Assembly: GCA_003481005.1 (NCBI GenBank)
Contig: QUKC01000005.1
Span: 62,394-126,393 of the forward strand
Reading direction: 5' to 3'
DNA from: Firmicutes bacterium TM09-10
GTDB taxonomy: Bacteria > Bacillota > Clostridia > Lachnospirales > Lachnospiraceae
DNA length: 64,000 nucleotides
Below are positions 26,805 to 34,742 of the stretch, piece by piece. The position numbers were made by a program, and so were the translations under genes. Numbering within the stretch: position 1 is the stretch's first letter; the number at the start of each line of letters is the position of its first letter. The notes below the pieces were generated by a model. The model had not been told where the DNA came from and searched no databases. It saw only the letters and a list, made by a program, of their open reading frames with translations.

Positions 26805-27748
26805 CCTTTTACCACCTTTTCAATATCCATAATCAGATATCTCTGTTTTTTAAAAATCAAATTCAGCATTACAGACAAATATTTCAAAATAATCGTCAGT
26901 AAGGCAAATACGCCAAAAAATCCCAACGCCATAAAGCTCATGGTAGAAATCCATCCTTCCACCACCGCATTATGAAAAATCAGGTCCTTTGCGACAAAAA
27001 TTCCCATTCCGACAGACAACAATAAAAAGATGCCGCATATTACTGCCGAAACCGTTTCCATCGCATTTGTGAAATAAATAAAAGAATCGAATGCCAGGGA
27101 AAGTCTCTCTCCCGCATATTGCTTTTTCCTCTTTCCTTTTTCCAGAGAACGGTAATTCATAACGGCAGTATTTAATCCGCAATTGGAATAAACTGCTTTT
27201 CGATATGGAATATACTGCCCGATGGATTTGATCCGGTTGATTGCACGCCTGGAAACAATCCGAAAAGTTTCCGGTCCGATTTTTCCTCTTCCTCTGCTCG
27301 TTTTATTATAGCAAAAATAAAAGATCCCGGACGTCATTCGGACATGATCCCTTGTCCCTGCCGATACAATATCATTGCCTTCCAGAAGCTTATCATAAAC
27401 TTCCATAATCAGCTCCGATGGATAATCCACATAAGCTGTGTCGAACTCATAGATAAAATCTCCGATCGCAAGATCCCTGCCTGCATTCATCGCGCTTTCC
27501 AGGCCGTGAAAAAAGCTCATATGAATAATATTGACCATTTCTGAACAATGATTTTCTTCCAGGTATTCTTTTAAGACGCCAATGGTACCATCCGTACAGG
27601 CATCGTTTACACATACAATTTCAAAATTTGTAAAATTGTCCCGAAACACCGGCAGCACCTTTTGAAAAAAAGGCACTACCTCATTCTGTGCATTGTGTAA
27701 ATATAAAACCAATGAAACAAATTTTTTCTGTTTAACCCTGTTTTCCAT
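26801..27748 (-). CDS. GT2 glycosyltransferase with C-terminal membrane segments
   Basis: A 315-residue protein. VSLVLYLHNAQNEVVPFFQK starts the GT2 domain, with VCVNDACTDGTIGVLKEYL near residue 45. Two strong hydrophobic segments near 230-255 and 268-292 anchor it, as in GtrB-like proteins. The usual DXD is replaced by YEFDTAYVDYP, a weaker metal site, so catalysis may be altered or absent. It is coupled by a four-base overlap to the soluble GT2 at 26058. The pair may act as a catalytic and a membrane partner, but that is inference. Confidence 0.75.
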   Translation of the reverse strand: MENRVKQKKFVSLVLYLHNAQNEVVPFFQKVLPVFRDNFTNFEIVCVNDACTDGTIGVLKEYLEENHCSEMVNIIHMSFFHGLESAMNAGRDLAIGDFIYEFDTAYVDYPSELIMEVYDKLLEGNDIVSAGTRDHVRMTSGIFYFCYNKTSRGRGKIGPETFRIVSRRAINRIKSIGQYIPYRKAVYSNCGLNTAVMNYRSLEKGKRKKQYAGERLSLAFDSFIYFTNAMETVSAVICGIFLLLSVGMGIFVAKDLIFHNAVVEGWISTMSFMALGFFGVFALLTIILKYLSVMLNLIFKKQRYLIMDIEKVVKG

Positions 27749-27757
27749 TTTTCATCC

Positions 27758-28894
27758 CTATAAATATGCATCCAGATCATATACTGTATTGATTTTTCCA
27801 GACAACACACTGATAAACGTCGGTCTTTCACTCAGCACTTTGATTGCAGTCGGTCTGGAATCATCCACCTCTGACGATTTCAGGATCGGCTTCATCGAAT
27901 ATAATGACTGCTGATAGGTATATCCGTACTCTGCTTTCATGTATTTATTCGCCAGCTGCGACATATACATCCAGGCGGATTCCGGTTTATGGGGGCACTC
28001 AGAACAATTTCCCAGATGCCCGGGCGTGCAGGAACTTTCTCCGCTTTCCAATCCCTTTTGACAGGAAAATGTCGGCAGTTCCTCGTAAGAAGTGACATGC
28101 GGTGTAAACGTAACCGAGGTCAGAGAATGCAGTCCTGTGCATCCAAAGGGCATAATCGAAAAAAACGGACCATCCATCACAGTCAGACCGATTGGTTTTA
28201 ACTTCTCTGCCGGTTTACAGAGAATAATTTCACACAGTTCATATTTTATTTTGAACTTTTCTGTCCCGACATTCTCCAGTTTTTGCAGGATCTGATTCAC
28301 GGAAGCATAGGACGCGTTTAACACAAAAGAAGTTTCATATTCTGTTCCATCTTCCAGACGAATTACAAATGATTTTTCTGTCTTTGTGATCCGGTCAATT
28401 CTGGCACAGTACTGAATTTCGATATTTTTTTGTTTTTCCAGCTGTTCCTGATAATACGCCCCGAGGATTTTCGCATCGTAGGTATATTCTTCTGTCAGAA
28501 AGGCACCATCACACATTCCCGGATTGAAATATTTGGCCGCAGACACTTCTTCGCAACGGATCCCGGCAGCTTTACAAAATTCTACGAATTCCACCGCATT
28601 CGTCCACGAAAACTTTTCCGAAGTCGCGTAAATCTGATCAAATTTATCATGAATACAAAAGGAAAAATCCTCTACAAATCTCCGGAAATATCCTGCGGAT
28701 TTCATTGCAGTCGAAAGGCTTCTCGGATAATGATATCCCATATGTACGCGTGCCTGGTTGATATATGTTGCCCGCTGAAACGGTGCTTCGTCATATTCCA
28801 GAACGAGAACCGTTTCGTTACGTTTTCCGCACAGATTTGCAGCATAACATCCATACAATCCGGCACCAATTATAATTTTATCGAATTTTCTCAT
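27758..28894 (-). CDS. FAD-dependent oxidoreductase (DAO-like fold)
   Basis: A 378-residue protein with an N-terminal dinucleotide site, IIIGAGLYGCYAANL, followed by VLVLEYDEAPFQRATYINQA. The central TSFVLNASYASVNQIL and the C-terminal SERPTFISVLSGKINTVYDL complete an amino-acid-oxidase-like FAD fold. A cysteine-rich CTPGHLGNCSECPHKP lies near residues 291-306. Proteins like this occur in polysaccharide loci, but the substrate is not established; a role similar to UDP-galactopyranose mutase is possible but the sequence is not a clear Glf. It overlaps the membrane GT-C gene by four bases. Confidence 0.68.
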   Translation of the reverse strand: MRKFDKIIIGAGLYGCYAANLCGKRNETVLVLEYDEAPFQRATYINQARVHMGYHYPRSLSTAMKSAGYFRRFVEDFSFCIHDKFDQIYATSEKFSWTNAVEFVEFCKAAGIRCEEVSAAKYFNPGMCDGAFLTEEYTYDAKILGAYYQEQLEKQKNIEIQYCARIDRITKTEKSFVIRLEDGTEYETSFVLNASYASVNQILQKLENVGTEKFKIKYELCEIILCKPAEKLKPIGLTVMDGPFFSIMPFGCTGLHSLTSVTFTPHVTSYEELPTFSCQKGLESGESSCTPGHLGNCSECPHKPESAWMYMSQLANKYMKAEYGYTYQQSLYSMKPILKSSEVDDSRPTAIKVLSERPTFISVLSGKINTVYDLDAYL

Positions 28895-30468
28895 TTTTTA
28901 ACCCTGCGCTCTGATTTCTGGTTCAGATATTCTCTCAGATTATCGATTCCTTCTGTCGCAAGGAACACAAAAATCGGAACAAATGTATACAGATATCTTG
29001 CATGTGCCTCAAAAATCTGCAGATATAGCATCAGACCCAGCACTGACAGCACTGCAACCTGGCGTTTTTTGTCCAGGGGTCTTTTCGTAAATACAGAAAA
29101 AGGGACAAGAACCAGTACCATATACCACAAAATCTGCCGAAACAGCGCCTGATACCGGTACAGCGTATCTTCCGTGTTATCATAATACAGGGAACGGATC
29201 AGGGAACACAATACTGTTCCTCTTTCCGGGAAGATTTCTGTATAGAAAGTCTCTCCCAGTCCTCCCCATCCAAAGCATCCGTCAAAATAGTTTCTCGCTG
29301 ATTTTTTTACAAAATGCTGCAGATATCCGCCTACGCCGAAATCTTTTAATCGTTTTCCGATTTCCTTTAATTCCGCCGCATGCTGCTCCTCTGCACTGGA
29401 AAAGCTCGTCGAATAATCAAAATCCGCCTGGCTGTAGCCGCCGTTTGTATCTTTATTCAATCCCAGCATCATGTGATGCTGCCAGCCAAGCACGGTATCC
29501 GTAACAACCGGAAAATGCATGGAACCAACAACCGCAGAAACTCCCCCGGCTGCCGCTCCCAAGCCAAGCACTGCTGCCAGACAATATGCCAGCAACGATT
29601 TTTTCCAGACGCTCTGCTTTTTCAACAGCCTGCCGGCAAAATGAATTCCTTCTACTGCAACGATGGCAATCACCACAATCGCAGCCATTGGTTTAATTTC
29701 AAAACCGACATAGCAGAAGAAGAACAGGAAAAAGAGCAGCATGCATCTTTTTTTTACAGACTCCGTTTCTTTTATTTTTACAAAAAGATAAAACAGAAAA
29801 ATCGGAAAAATAATTCCGGTCGAATCCGAATATGGAATCATAATCCACGCCGACAACCCGCCCAGAATAAAATAAAATCCATATGCAATCCAAGCAATTT
29901 TCTGATCCGCAAAATGGCGCACAGTCTTATAAAGACAAGCCCCTGCACCTGTCACAAAAATACACTGAAATAATGCAAGCAGCATCGTACCATTTGCAAT
30001 CGGTGTGCCTATTCCATCATTTAATTTCAACACTATAGAATAAATCCATACCAAAAGCAGATTATTGGGATAAACAGAAAAATAATATGCCATGCTGTTG
30101 ATGCCATCCTGATCCCCTAACTCTACAAAATGCGCTCCGTACCAGACTGCACCCGGATCCCACGCAGTCCTGAAAACCGCGTTCCAGATCACGACAAACT
30201 GAAGTGCCAGCAATACAAGGGATGCACACAACAGACAGATATTTTCTGTTTTTATGGTTGTCGTTTTGTCTGATTTCAATTTTTTCTTTTTCCATACGCA
30301 CCAGACCAAAATTCCATCGAGTAACGCCGCAATCAGAAAGACTGCCGCCCCCGGAATTCCACAATAGCTTTTCTTTATGTACACAAGTGCTATGACCCAA
30401 AGATACACAAAAGAGACACACAGCAACACTTTTAAAACACCGGACAGCCAGTCTTTCTTCACTTCCAT
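28891..30468 (-). CDS. GT-C-type polytopic membrane protein (putative glycosyltransferase)
   Basis: The frame opens at an ATG at 30519, but a GGGAG site seven bases before the ATG at 30468 marks the likely start, giving about 525 residues. There are about eleven hydrophobic segments. The first outer loop carries FRTAWDPGAVWYGAHFVELG and YFSVYPNNLLLVWIYS, where an acidic residue and the YPNN motif resemble PMT/ArnT-like GT-C proteins. It probably transfers a sugar from a polyprenyl donor outside the membrane. The upstream region carries one copy of a 46-bp repeat hairpin. FAD oxidoreductase and GT2 genes follow without gaps. Confidence 0.65.
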   Translation of the reverse strand: MEVKKDWLSGVLKVLLCVSFVYLWVIALVYIKKSYCGIPGAAVFLIAALLDGILVWCVWKKKKLKSDKTTTIKTENICLLCASLVLLALQFVVIWNAVFRTAWDPGAVWYGAHFVELGDQDGINSMAYYFSVYPNNLLLVWIYSIVLKLNDGIGTPIANGTMLLALFQCIFVTGAGACLYKTVRHFADQKIAWIAYGFYFILGGLSAWIMIPYSDSTGIIFPIFLFYLFVKIKETESVKKRCMLLFFLFFFCYVGFEIKPMAAIVVIAIVAVEGIHFAGRLLKKQSVWKKSLLAYCLAAVLGLGAAAGGVSAVVGSMHFPVVTDTVLGWQHHMMLGLNKDTNGGYSQADFDYSTSFSSAEEQHAAELKEIGKRLKDFGVGGYLQHFVKKSARNYFDGCFGWGGLGETFYTEIFPERGTVLCSLIRSLYYDNTEDTLYRYQALFRQILWYMVLVLVPFSVFTKRPLDKKRQVAVLSVLGLMLYLQIFEAHARYLYTFVPIFVFLATEGIDNLREYLNQKSERRVKK

Positions 30469-30491
30469 AAATCTTCTCCCGTTATAATACA

Positions 30492-30537
30492 AACAATAGA
30501 ATGCACGCTCTGCGGGCATTCTATTGTCATGAATAAA
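30492..30537. repeat. 46-bp direct repeat with 12-bp perfect stem, copy 1
   Basis: ACAATAGAATGC (30493-30504) and GCATTCTATTGT (30516-30527) form a perfect 12-bp stem around an 11-base loop. The same 46 bases, with one mismatch in the loop, recur at 32703-32748 in the same orientation. It lies just upstream of the GT-C gene. Confidence 0.85.
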
Positions 30538-30559
30538 GCCTCCCTGTGGAAGCCTTATT
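30532..30559 (-). terminator. Possible terminator hairpin after rfbD
   Basis: Read on the minus strand, AATAAGGCTTCC, loop ACAG, then GGAGGCTTTATT pair over 12 bases (two G-U pairs), 25 bases after the rfbD stop. The T residues are within the stem rather than a clean tail, so termination efficiency is uncertain. Confidence 0.4.
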
Positions 30560-30583
30560 TGTATCTTTTCTCTTTCTTATACC

Positions 30584-31525
30584 TTACATCCCAATTTCTT
30601 TCAAATATCTCCGCAGCGCATCCTGCCAGGTCGGAAGCGGCGTAAAGCCGTTTTTCACCAGTTTGCTCTTATCCAGCCTGGAATTGAACGGGCGTTTTGC
30701 TTTGGACAGGCCATATTCTGCTGTTGTCACCGGCAGTACCGTCAGTCGGTCTTCGGAATACTCTGTATGTCCCAGCTCCACTGCCTGTCGGAAAATTTCT
30801 TTTGTAAAATCATACCAGCTGATGTAGCCGCCCTCGTTGGTCACATGATAATACCCATATTTGTCGGTTTCGATCATATCTACCAGCAGGCGCGCCAGAT
30901 CATAGGTGTAGGTCGGTGTGCCGACCTGATCGGATACAACCTTCAGTGTATCGTGGGTCTTGCCGACATTTAACATCGTCTTGATGAAGTTCTTGCCGTT
31001 GATGCCGAATACCCATGCAATCCGGACGATAAAATACTTGTCCAGGGTCTCCGAAACTGCAAGCTCACCTTCCAGCTTCGTCTGTCCGTAAACGTTTAAC
31101 GGCTGGTAGGTTTTGCAGTCCGGATCCCAGGGTTTAGTACCCTGTCCGTCAAATACGTAGTCGGTGGAAAGGTAGACCATCTTGCAGTCCAGTTTCTTAC
31201 ATACCTCTGCGATATTCTTCGTGCCGCCGGCATTGATGCTGCGAACCTTGTCCACTTTATCGTCATCCTCTGCCAGATCCACTGCTGTCCATGCCGCGCA
31301 GTGCACTACAGCATCCGGATTTACCTCCTGTAAAACTGTTTCCACCGCCGCTGCATCGGTAATATCCATCGATACATAAGGCATCTTTGTTACGGCACTG
31401 CCGTCTGCAATTCCGCTGTATTCTGCTGCCAGATCCGAGCCAACACCCTCGTGACCGCGTTTGGCAAGCTCATTCATCACATCATGTCCAAGCTGTCCGG
31501 CTACGCCGGTTACCAATACTTTCAT
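30584..31525 (-). CDS. rfbD: dTDP-4-dehydrorhamnose reductase
   Basis: A 313-residue SDR protein. The Rossmann motif VTGVAGQLGHDVM starts it, MVYLSTDYVFDGQGTKPW is the family hallmark, and YGQTKLEGE gives the catalytic Tyr/Lys. It reduces dTDP-4-dehydro-L-rhamnose to dTDP-L-rhamnose, the last step of the pathway. The rfbA, rfbB and rfbC genes are not in this window, so the earlier steps must be encoded elsewhere. It lies in a 2.2-kb segment bracketed by two copies of a 46-bp repeat, together with a HAD phosphatase gene and a nuclease remnant, and has its own promoter-like site. Confidence 0.9.
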   Translation of the reverse strand: MKVLVTGVAGQLGHDVMNELAKRGHEGVGSDLAAEYSGIADGSAVTKMPYVSMDITDAAAVETVLQEVNPDAVVHCAAWTAVDLAEDDDKVDKVRSINAGGTKNIAEVCKKLDCKMVYLSTDYVFDGQGTKPWDPDCKTYQPLNVYGQTKLEGELAVSETLDKYFIVRIAWVFGINGKNFIKTMLNVGKTHDTLKVVSDQVGTPTYTYDLARLLVDMIETDKYGYYHVTNEGGYISWYDFTKEIFRQAVELGHTEYSEDRLTVLPVTTAEYGLSKAKRPFNSRLDKSKLVKNGFTPLPTWQDALRRYLKEIGM

Positions 31526-31557
31526 TGTAAGTCCTCCGATTATTCTTGCTATCTATA

Positions 31558-31585
31558 ACTATATCATTTTTTCTGAATCAGGCAA
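31558..31585 (-). promoter_or_regulatory. Candidate promoter of rfbD
   Basis: The minus strand shows TTGCCT (31580-31585), 16 bases, then TATAGT (31558-31563), about 33 bases before the rfbD ATG. It overlaps the end of the nuclease remnant. Confidence 0.4.
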
Positions 31586-31758
31586 CGCTTTTTGTAAAAA
31601 GCAATGCCAAAGCACGATACCTGATCATAACGATCTTCCAACGTTTTGGCATACATTCTGTCATCGATCTGCATCACAGCTTTTTCGCATTCCTGCTCCA
31701 GATCTGTCAGCCGTTTTACATATTTTACTTCAAAAAGCTCCCGGTCCTTCTCTACGAT
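31564..31758 (-). pseudogene. C-terminal fragment of a PD-(D/E)XK nuclease / AAA-ATPase-like protein
   Basis: An open frame of 64 residues without a start runs IVEKDRELFEVKYVKRLTD, then DDRMYAKTLEDRYDQVSCFG, ending IAFYKKRCLIQKK. The pattern of a YA...L segment followed by a FGIAFYKKRCLI-like terminus is characteristic of the C-terminus of the AAA-ATPase/PD-(D/E)XK proteins abundant in gut Clostridia. Those proteins are some 500 residues long, so almost all of the gene is gone. The fragment directly abuts the end of the HAD gene and the rfbD promoter, marking a recombination junction. Confidence 0.65.
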
Positions 31759-32673
31759 TCACACCAGGTGCCTGGGCACACTGCCGGCATATTTTTCGAT
31801 TTTATTTTTTTCCCGTTCCCGGATTTTGTCGGCAAGCTCCTGAATGCGGTTTGTGATCCACATGTTTGCGGTTGTATTTTCGGAATAATCCGCCTCGGCA
31901 TACATGTCAACTCTTCCGTCTGCACGCATCTGTTCTACCTGCTTCATGGCAGCGACGTCGCCCTTTGGATAAATGGCAAAGGTGGAACCGCCGTTTTGAT
32001 GTACAAGGGAAAATGCCGGGATATCGCTTGGTCCGTCTGCTATGTAGATCATATTTTCAAATTTCACACGCCGCAGCTCCTGGGGAATCTTGGAATTGAC
32101 ATCGATGCCGTCAATCTTTCCGATTCCTTTATTGATTTCAAAAATCGCACGCGTTTTCGTCGTATTATCGATCGTATAAACGATTTCGTTGATGAGCGGC
32201 TGATTCTCTGCATCCGGCGCTTCCATCAGTTCGCAGCCCCAGACATCATCCACATAATTCATCAGCTCCATTCCCCGGATTACCTCTGCAAACCCGGTGC
32301 TGACAATATAATGCTCTACCTGAATATCATATTCCGAATAGCTCGCATCATTTCGGAACATGTTTTTTGTTTTCCGGAAAAATTCCAGTGTCCCCGGATA
32401 AAGCTTCTGCAGCTTTCCAAAAGAGCGAAGCTTTGCATTATTTAAGCCCGGGAAAATCCCCTCATGGGCACATTTGATACAATAATTCAGATAATAGGTG
32501 TCACGGTTGACCCGCACGCCGCTTTTCTGGTATTCATCCAGAATTTTATTTTCATCCGCCCAGAACTGCTTCGTCTCAACGCCATATTCTGCAAACATCG
32601 GATCCTGCATATATCCGTCGATCAGCGTCTTATCGCAGTCCCAGATCACTGCAATCACATTCTTCATAGGCAT
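31759..32673 (-). CDS. HAD-superfamily phosphatase-like hydrolase
   Basis: A protein of about 304 residues. VIAVIWDCDKTLIDGYM is HAD motif I (nucleophile and acid/base Asp), IVSTGFAEVIRG corresponds to motif II, and YIADGPSDIPAFSLVHQ to motif IV. A large cap domain lies between. It would remove phosphate from a small sugar or lipid-linked substrate in the cytoplasm; the substrate is unknown. The frame reaches an ATG at 32694, but AGAGGA favours the ATG at 32673 (or 32667). It lies in the 2.2-kb segment flanked by 46-bp repeats. Confidence 0.8.
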   Translation of the reverse strand: MPMKNVIAVIWDCDKTLIDGYMQDPMFAEYGVETKQFWADENKILDEYQKSGVRVNRDTYYLNYCIKCAHEGIFPGLNNAKLRSFGKLQKLYPGTLEFFRKTKNMFRNDASYSEYDIQVEHYIVSTGFAEVIRGMELMNYVDDVWGCELMEAPDAENQPLINEIVYTIDNTTKTRAIFEINKGIGKIDGIDVNSKIPQELRRVKFENMIYIADGPSDIPAFSLVHQNGGSTFAIYPKGDVAAMKQVEQMRADGRVDMYAEADYSENTTANMWITNRIQELADKIREREKNKIEKYAGSVPRHLV

Positions 32674-32702
32674 AATTCCTCTTGCTTCGCACATTTACTT
32701 CC

Positions 32703-32748
32703 AACAATAGAATGCACGCTCTGCGAGCATTCTATTGTCATGAATAAA
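32703..32748. repeat. 46-bp direct repeat with 12-bp perfect stem, copy 2
   Basis: The perfect stem ACAATAGAATGC / GCATTCTATTGT spans 32704-32738. It differs from copy 1 (30492-30537) at one loop base. Its right end includes the last codons and the TGA stop of the DUF3298 lipoprotein gene, so copy 1 carries a copy of that gene's tail. Confidence 0.85.
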
Positions 32749-33763
32749 TCTCTTTTACCAGCCCTGTTTCGAACGGAATCTTTACCGCAGTCGGACCAAA
32801 GGCATACCCTGCGATATCATAACGGTTAAAGATCACCACCAGCTCATTGTCGGTCAGATACCACTGAATATTGTCGATATCGGACGCTGTCCCTGCAGTA
32901 TCCGGGGTTTCCTCCCTGTCTGCGGCTGTCATGTCACTGTCCTCCAAATCTTCTTCGGCTGAAAATCCATAAAACATTCCCCTGACAGTATCCTCATAGT
33001 CTTCAAAGAACGTAAAATCCTCCTGTTCTTCCTGAAAAGCCCTCAGAGTGTCCAGAACCTGTGCGTACAGGCTGTCGTAATCCTCTGTCACATCCCGCAG
33101 TGTCAGCCTTTTGCCGGTCTTTGTATCATAATTGTAACCATTATAAACGACGTTGGGATGTGCACCTCCGAGATAGGAATAATCCGTGGTTACGTAGCTG
33201 AAGATTCTGTCATCCCCACGCTTCATAGAAATGGTATCCTCGATGCCATATAAAGAGCCAGTGGTTTCCCAATCATTATCCTCCAGGAAGGCCTGCATAT
33301 CTCCCCATGCTTCCTGGGCCAGCTCATAGGTATCTGAGCTCTGCTGATCCAGCACCTTCTGCAGGGCATCATAGCCCTTGTCTTCGATGGTAGCTTTCTG
33401 AACGCTAATTGTGACCAGGACCTCTCCTGCATCGTTTTTCTTTTCTTCCTTCTGATCCTCTACCGTTACCTTGATCGCCGTGTCTTTCCTGAACTCTGCA
33501 ATTTCTGTATCCGGGTCTTCTGCAACAAAAATCTCCGCCGTAGCTTCTTCGGCAGCCTCCTCCCGGCTTTCTGCTGCGGTGCCGGTTTCTTCTGCAACAG
33601 CGGAAAGGGCAGCAGAAACTGTTTCCGTGGCAGACTCTGCGGCGGCAGTTCCTTCTGCAGTATCTGCATCGGTGCCTTTGCACGCCGTCACGCCAAAGGT
33701 CATTGCTGCAGCCAGCACAACTGCTGCAAGCTTTCTTGTCAACAGGATTTTGTTTTTCATCAT
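32738..33763 (-). CDS. DUF4163/DUF3298 (RsiV-like) lipoprotein
   Basis: A protein of about 341 residues with a lysine-containing N-terminus, a hydrophobic stretch LAAVVLAAAMTFG and the lipobox VTAC, so it is an exported lipoprotein. A long Ala/Glu/Thr-rich linker follows (about residues 25-80). The folded part carries YSYLGGAHPNVVYNGYNYD and TGKRLTLRDVTEDYDS, the DUF3298 hallmark; RsiV anti-sigma factors share this domain and bind lysozyme. No sigma-factor or anti-sigma segment is present. GGAGGG six bases before the ATG at 33763 fixes the start. It is an unexpected non-biosynthetic protein within the locus, possibly a surface sensor or a lysozyme-binding decoy. Confidence 0.78.
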   Translation of the reverse strand: MMKNKILLTRKLAAVVLAAAMTFGVTACKGTDADTAEGTAAAESATETVSAALSAVAEETGTAAESREEAAEEATAEIFVAEDPDTEIAEFRKDTAIKVTVEDQKEEKKNDAGEVLVTISVQKATIEDKGYDALQKVLDQQSSDTYELAQEAWGDMQAFLEDNDWETTGSLYGIEDTISMKRGDDRIFSYVTTDYSYLGGAHPNVVYNGYNYDTKTGKRLTLRDVTEDYDSLYAQVLDTLRAFQEEQEDFTFFEDYEDTVRGMFYGFSAEEDLEDSDMTAADREETPDTAGTASDIDNIQWYLTDNELVVIFNRYDIAGYAFGPTAVKIPFETGLVKEIYS

Positions 33764-33815
33764 AGAATTCCCTCCATTCTGTAGCATTTACTTGTCCGCA
33801 AAAACAGGCGGCTTT

Positions 33816-34742
33816 TTAAATAACAGTTCCCTTTCCATCTATCAACACCCAGCCGTCCCAGAGCTTTTTCATCTCCTCCGGCACAATATTCTGGCTGTTT
33901 TTATGCTTTGACGGACGGATCATCACTTTATCCGGGCTCGGATTGAGCCGCGCTCCCCAGAAGCTGAATGTGGAGTTTGCGCAGATATTATGGCTGCAGC
34001 AGCTCATCAGCTGCATGTCAAACAGGCTGTTTTTCCCAGTGTTCCAATCTACGACAGTAAACTCTTTTCCGGGGTAGGCATTTTTCACATATACAGAGTC
34101 ATCCGAAAAAACGTAGAAATGTGCGTCCGGTGTCTGCTCCTTTATATACGAAATTGCCGCTTCATAATAAGCATCCGTGCAGATCCCGCCGAACATCTCT
34201 GCATTCTGCGCATCCAGATAATCCCCACGGCGGATATGGATGCTCACAGAGGTTTCCTGCTTCATGCGCTCCATCGTTTCTTTATTTTTCGCGGCAGCCT
34301 CTAAATCCCAGCCTTCACCCTTTTCCGGATCCGGAAAATGAATCTGGCTGCGCAGCATCGGCAAAATATCCGCATAATAAGCCTCGCATGCCCAGAAACC
34401 GCTTAAATAAGCGTCCTCCAGATCAAAGATTTCCGGATGATACATGTCGCTTTCCGTAAAATGCCGGTTGCTGCCCCCAAGCAGCTTCTTTTTCAGTTTT
34501 CCGATCAAATTATTTTTTCCAAGAATTGCCTGCTTTTCTTCCTGTGTGCAATATTTTGCAGGAAGATTTTCAAACCAGGACAACTCCAGCTTCCGGCTTG
34601 CAAGCACCTTTGTCTGCCGCTCTTTGTCGAGAAACCAGGAAACATCCAGTCTGGCATCTTTTCCCAAAGATTCCAGCTTCCGGTACAACGCGTACTGCTG
34701 CATCTGGTTTCCCAGTCCGCCCATCACCTCTACAATAATCAT
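33816..34742 (-). CDS. GT11 family fucosyltransferase (alpha-1,2-type)
   Basis: A 308-residue protein. VEVMGGLGNQMQQYALYRKL at the N-terminus, SVSIHIRRGDYLDAQ near residue 165, and ICANSTFSFWGARLN near 260 identify GT11. Compared with the copies at 11190 and 54613, the first motif has MQQYA instead of MFQYA/MFEYA and the last has SFWGARL in place of SWWAAWL. This suggests a different acceptor. It would transfer fucose from GDP-fucose in the cytoplasm. Its ATG overlaps the stop of the Wzx gene by four bases, so it is translated with the flippase. Confidence 0.87.
   Translation of the reverse strand: MIIVEVMGGLGNQMQQYALYRKLESLGKDARLDVSWFLDKERQTKVLASRKLELSWFENLPAKYCTQEEKQAILGKNNLIGKLKKKLLGGSNRHFTESDMYHPEIFDLEDAYLSGFWACEAYYADILPMLRSQIHFPDPEKGEGWDLEAAAKNKETMERMKQETSVSIHIRRGDYLDAQNAEMFGGICTDAYYEAAISYIKEQTPDAHFYVFSDDSVYVKNAYPGKEFTVVDWNTGKNSLFDMQLMSCCSHNICANSTFSFWGARLNPSPDKVMIRPSKHKNSQNIVPEEMKKLWDGWVLIDGKGTVI

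Noticed and set aside
27758..28894. FAD protein as UDP-galactopyranose mutase (glf)
   Set aside because: The FAD site fits, but the typical Glf motifs are not seen, so only the general oxidoreductase fold is claimed.
30492..30537. 46-bp repeat hairpin as an ordinary rho-independent terminator
   Set aside because: The 12-bp stem is perfect but has no T run on either strand; a separate terminator-like hairpin exists next to it at 30532-30559.
30492..32748. 46-bp repeat pair as insertion-sequence ends
   Set aside because: The copies are direct, not inverted, contain an internal palindrome, and no transposase lies between them.
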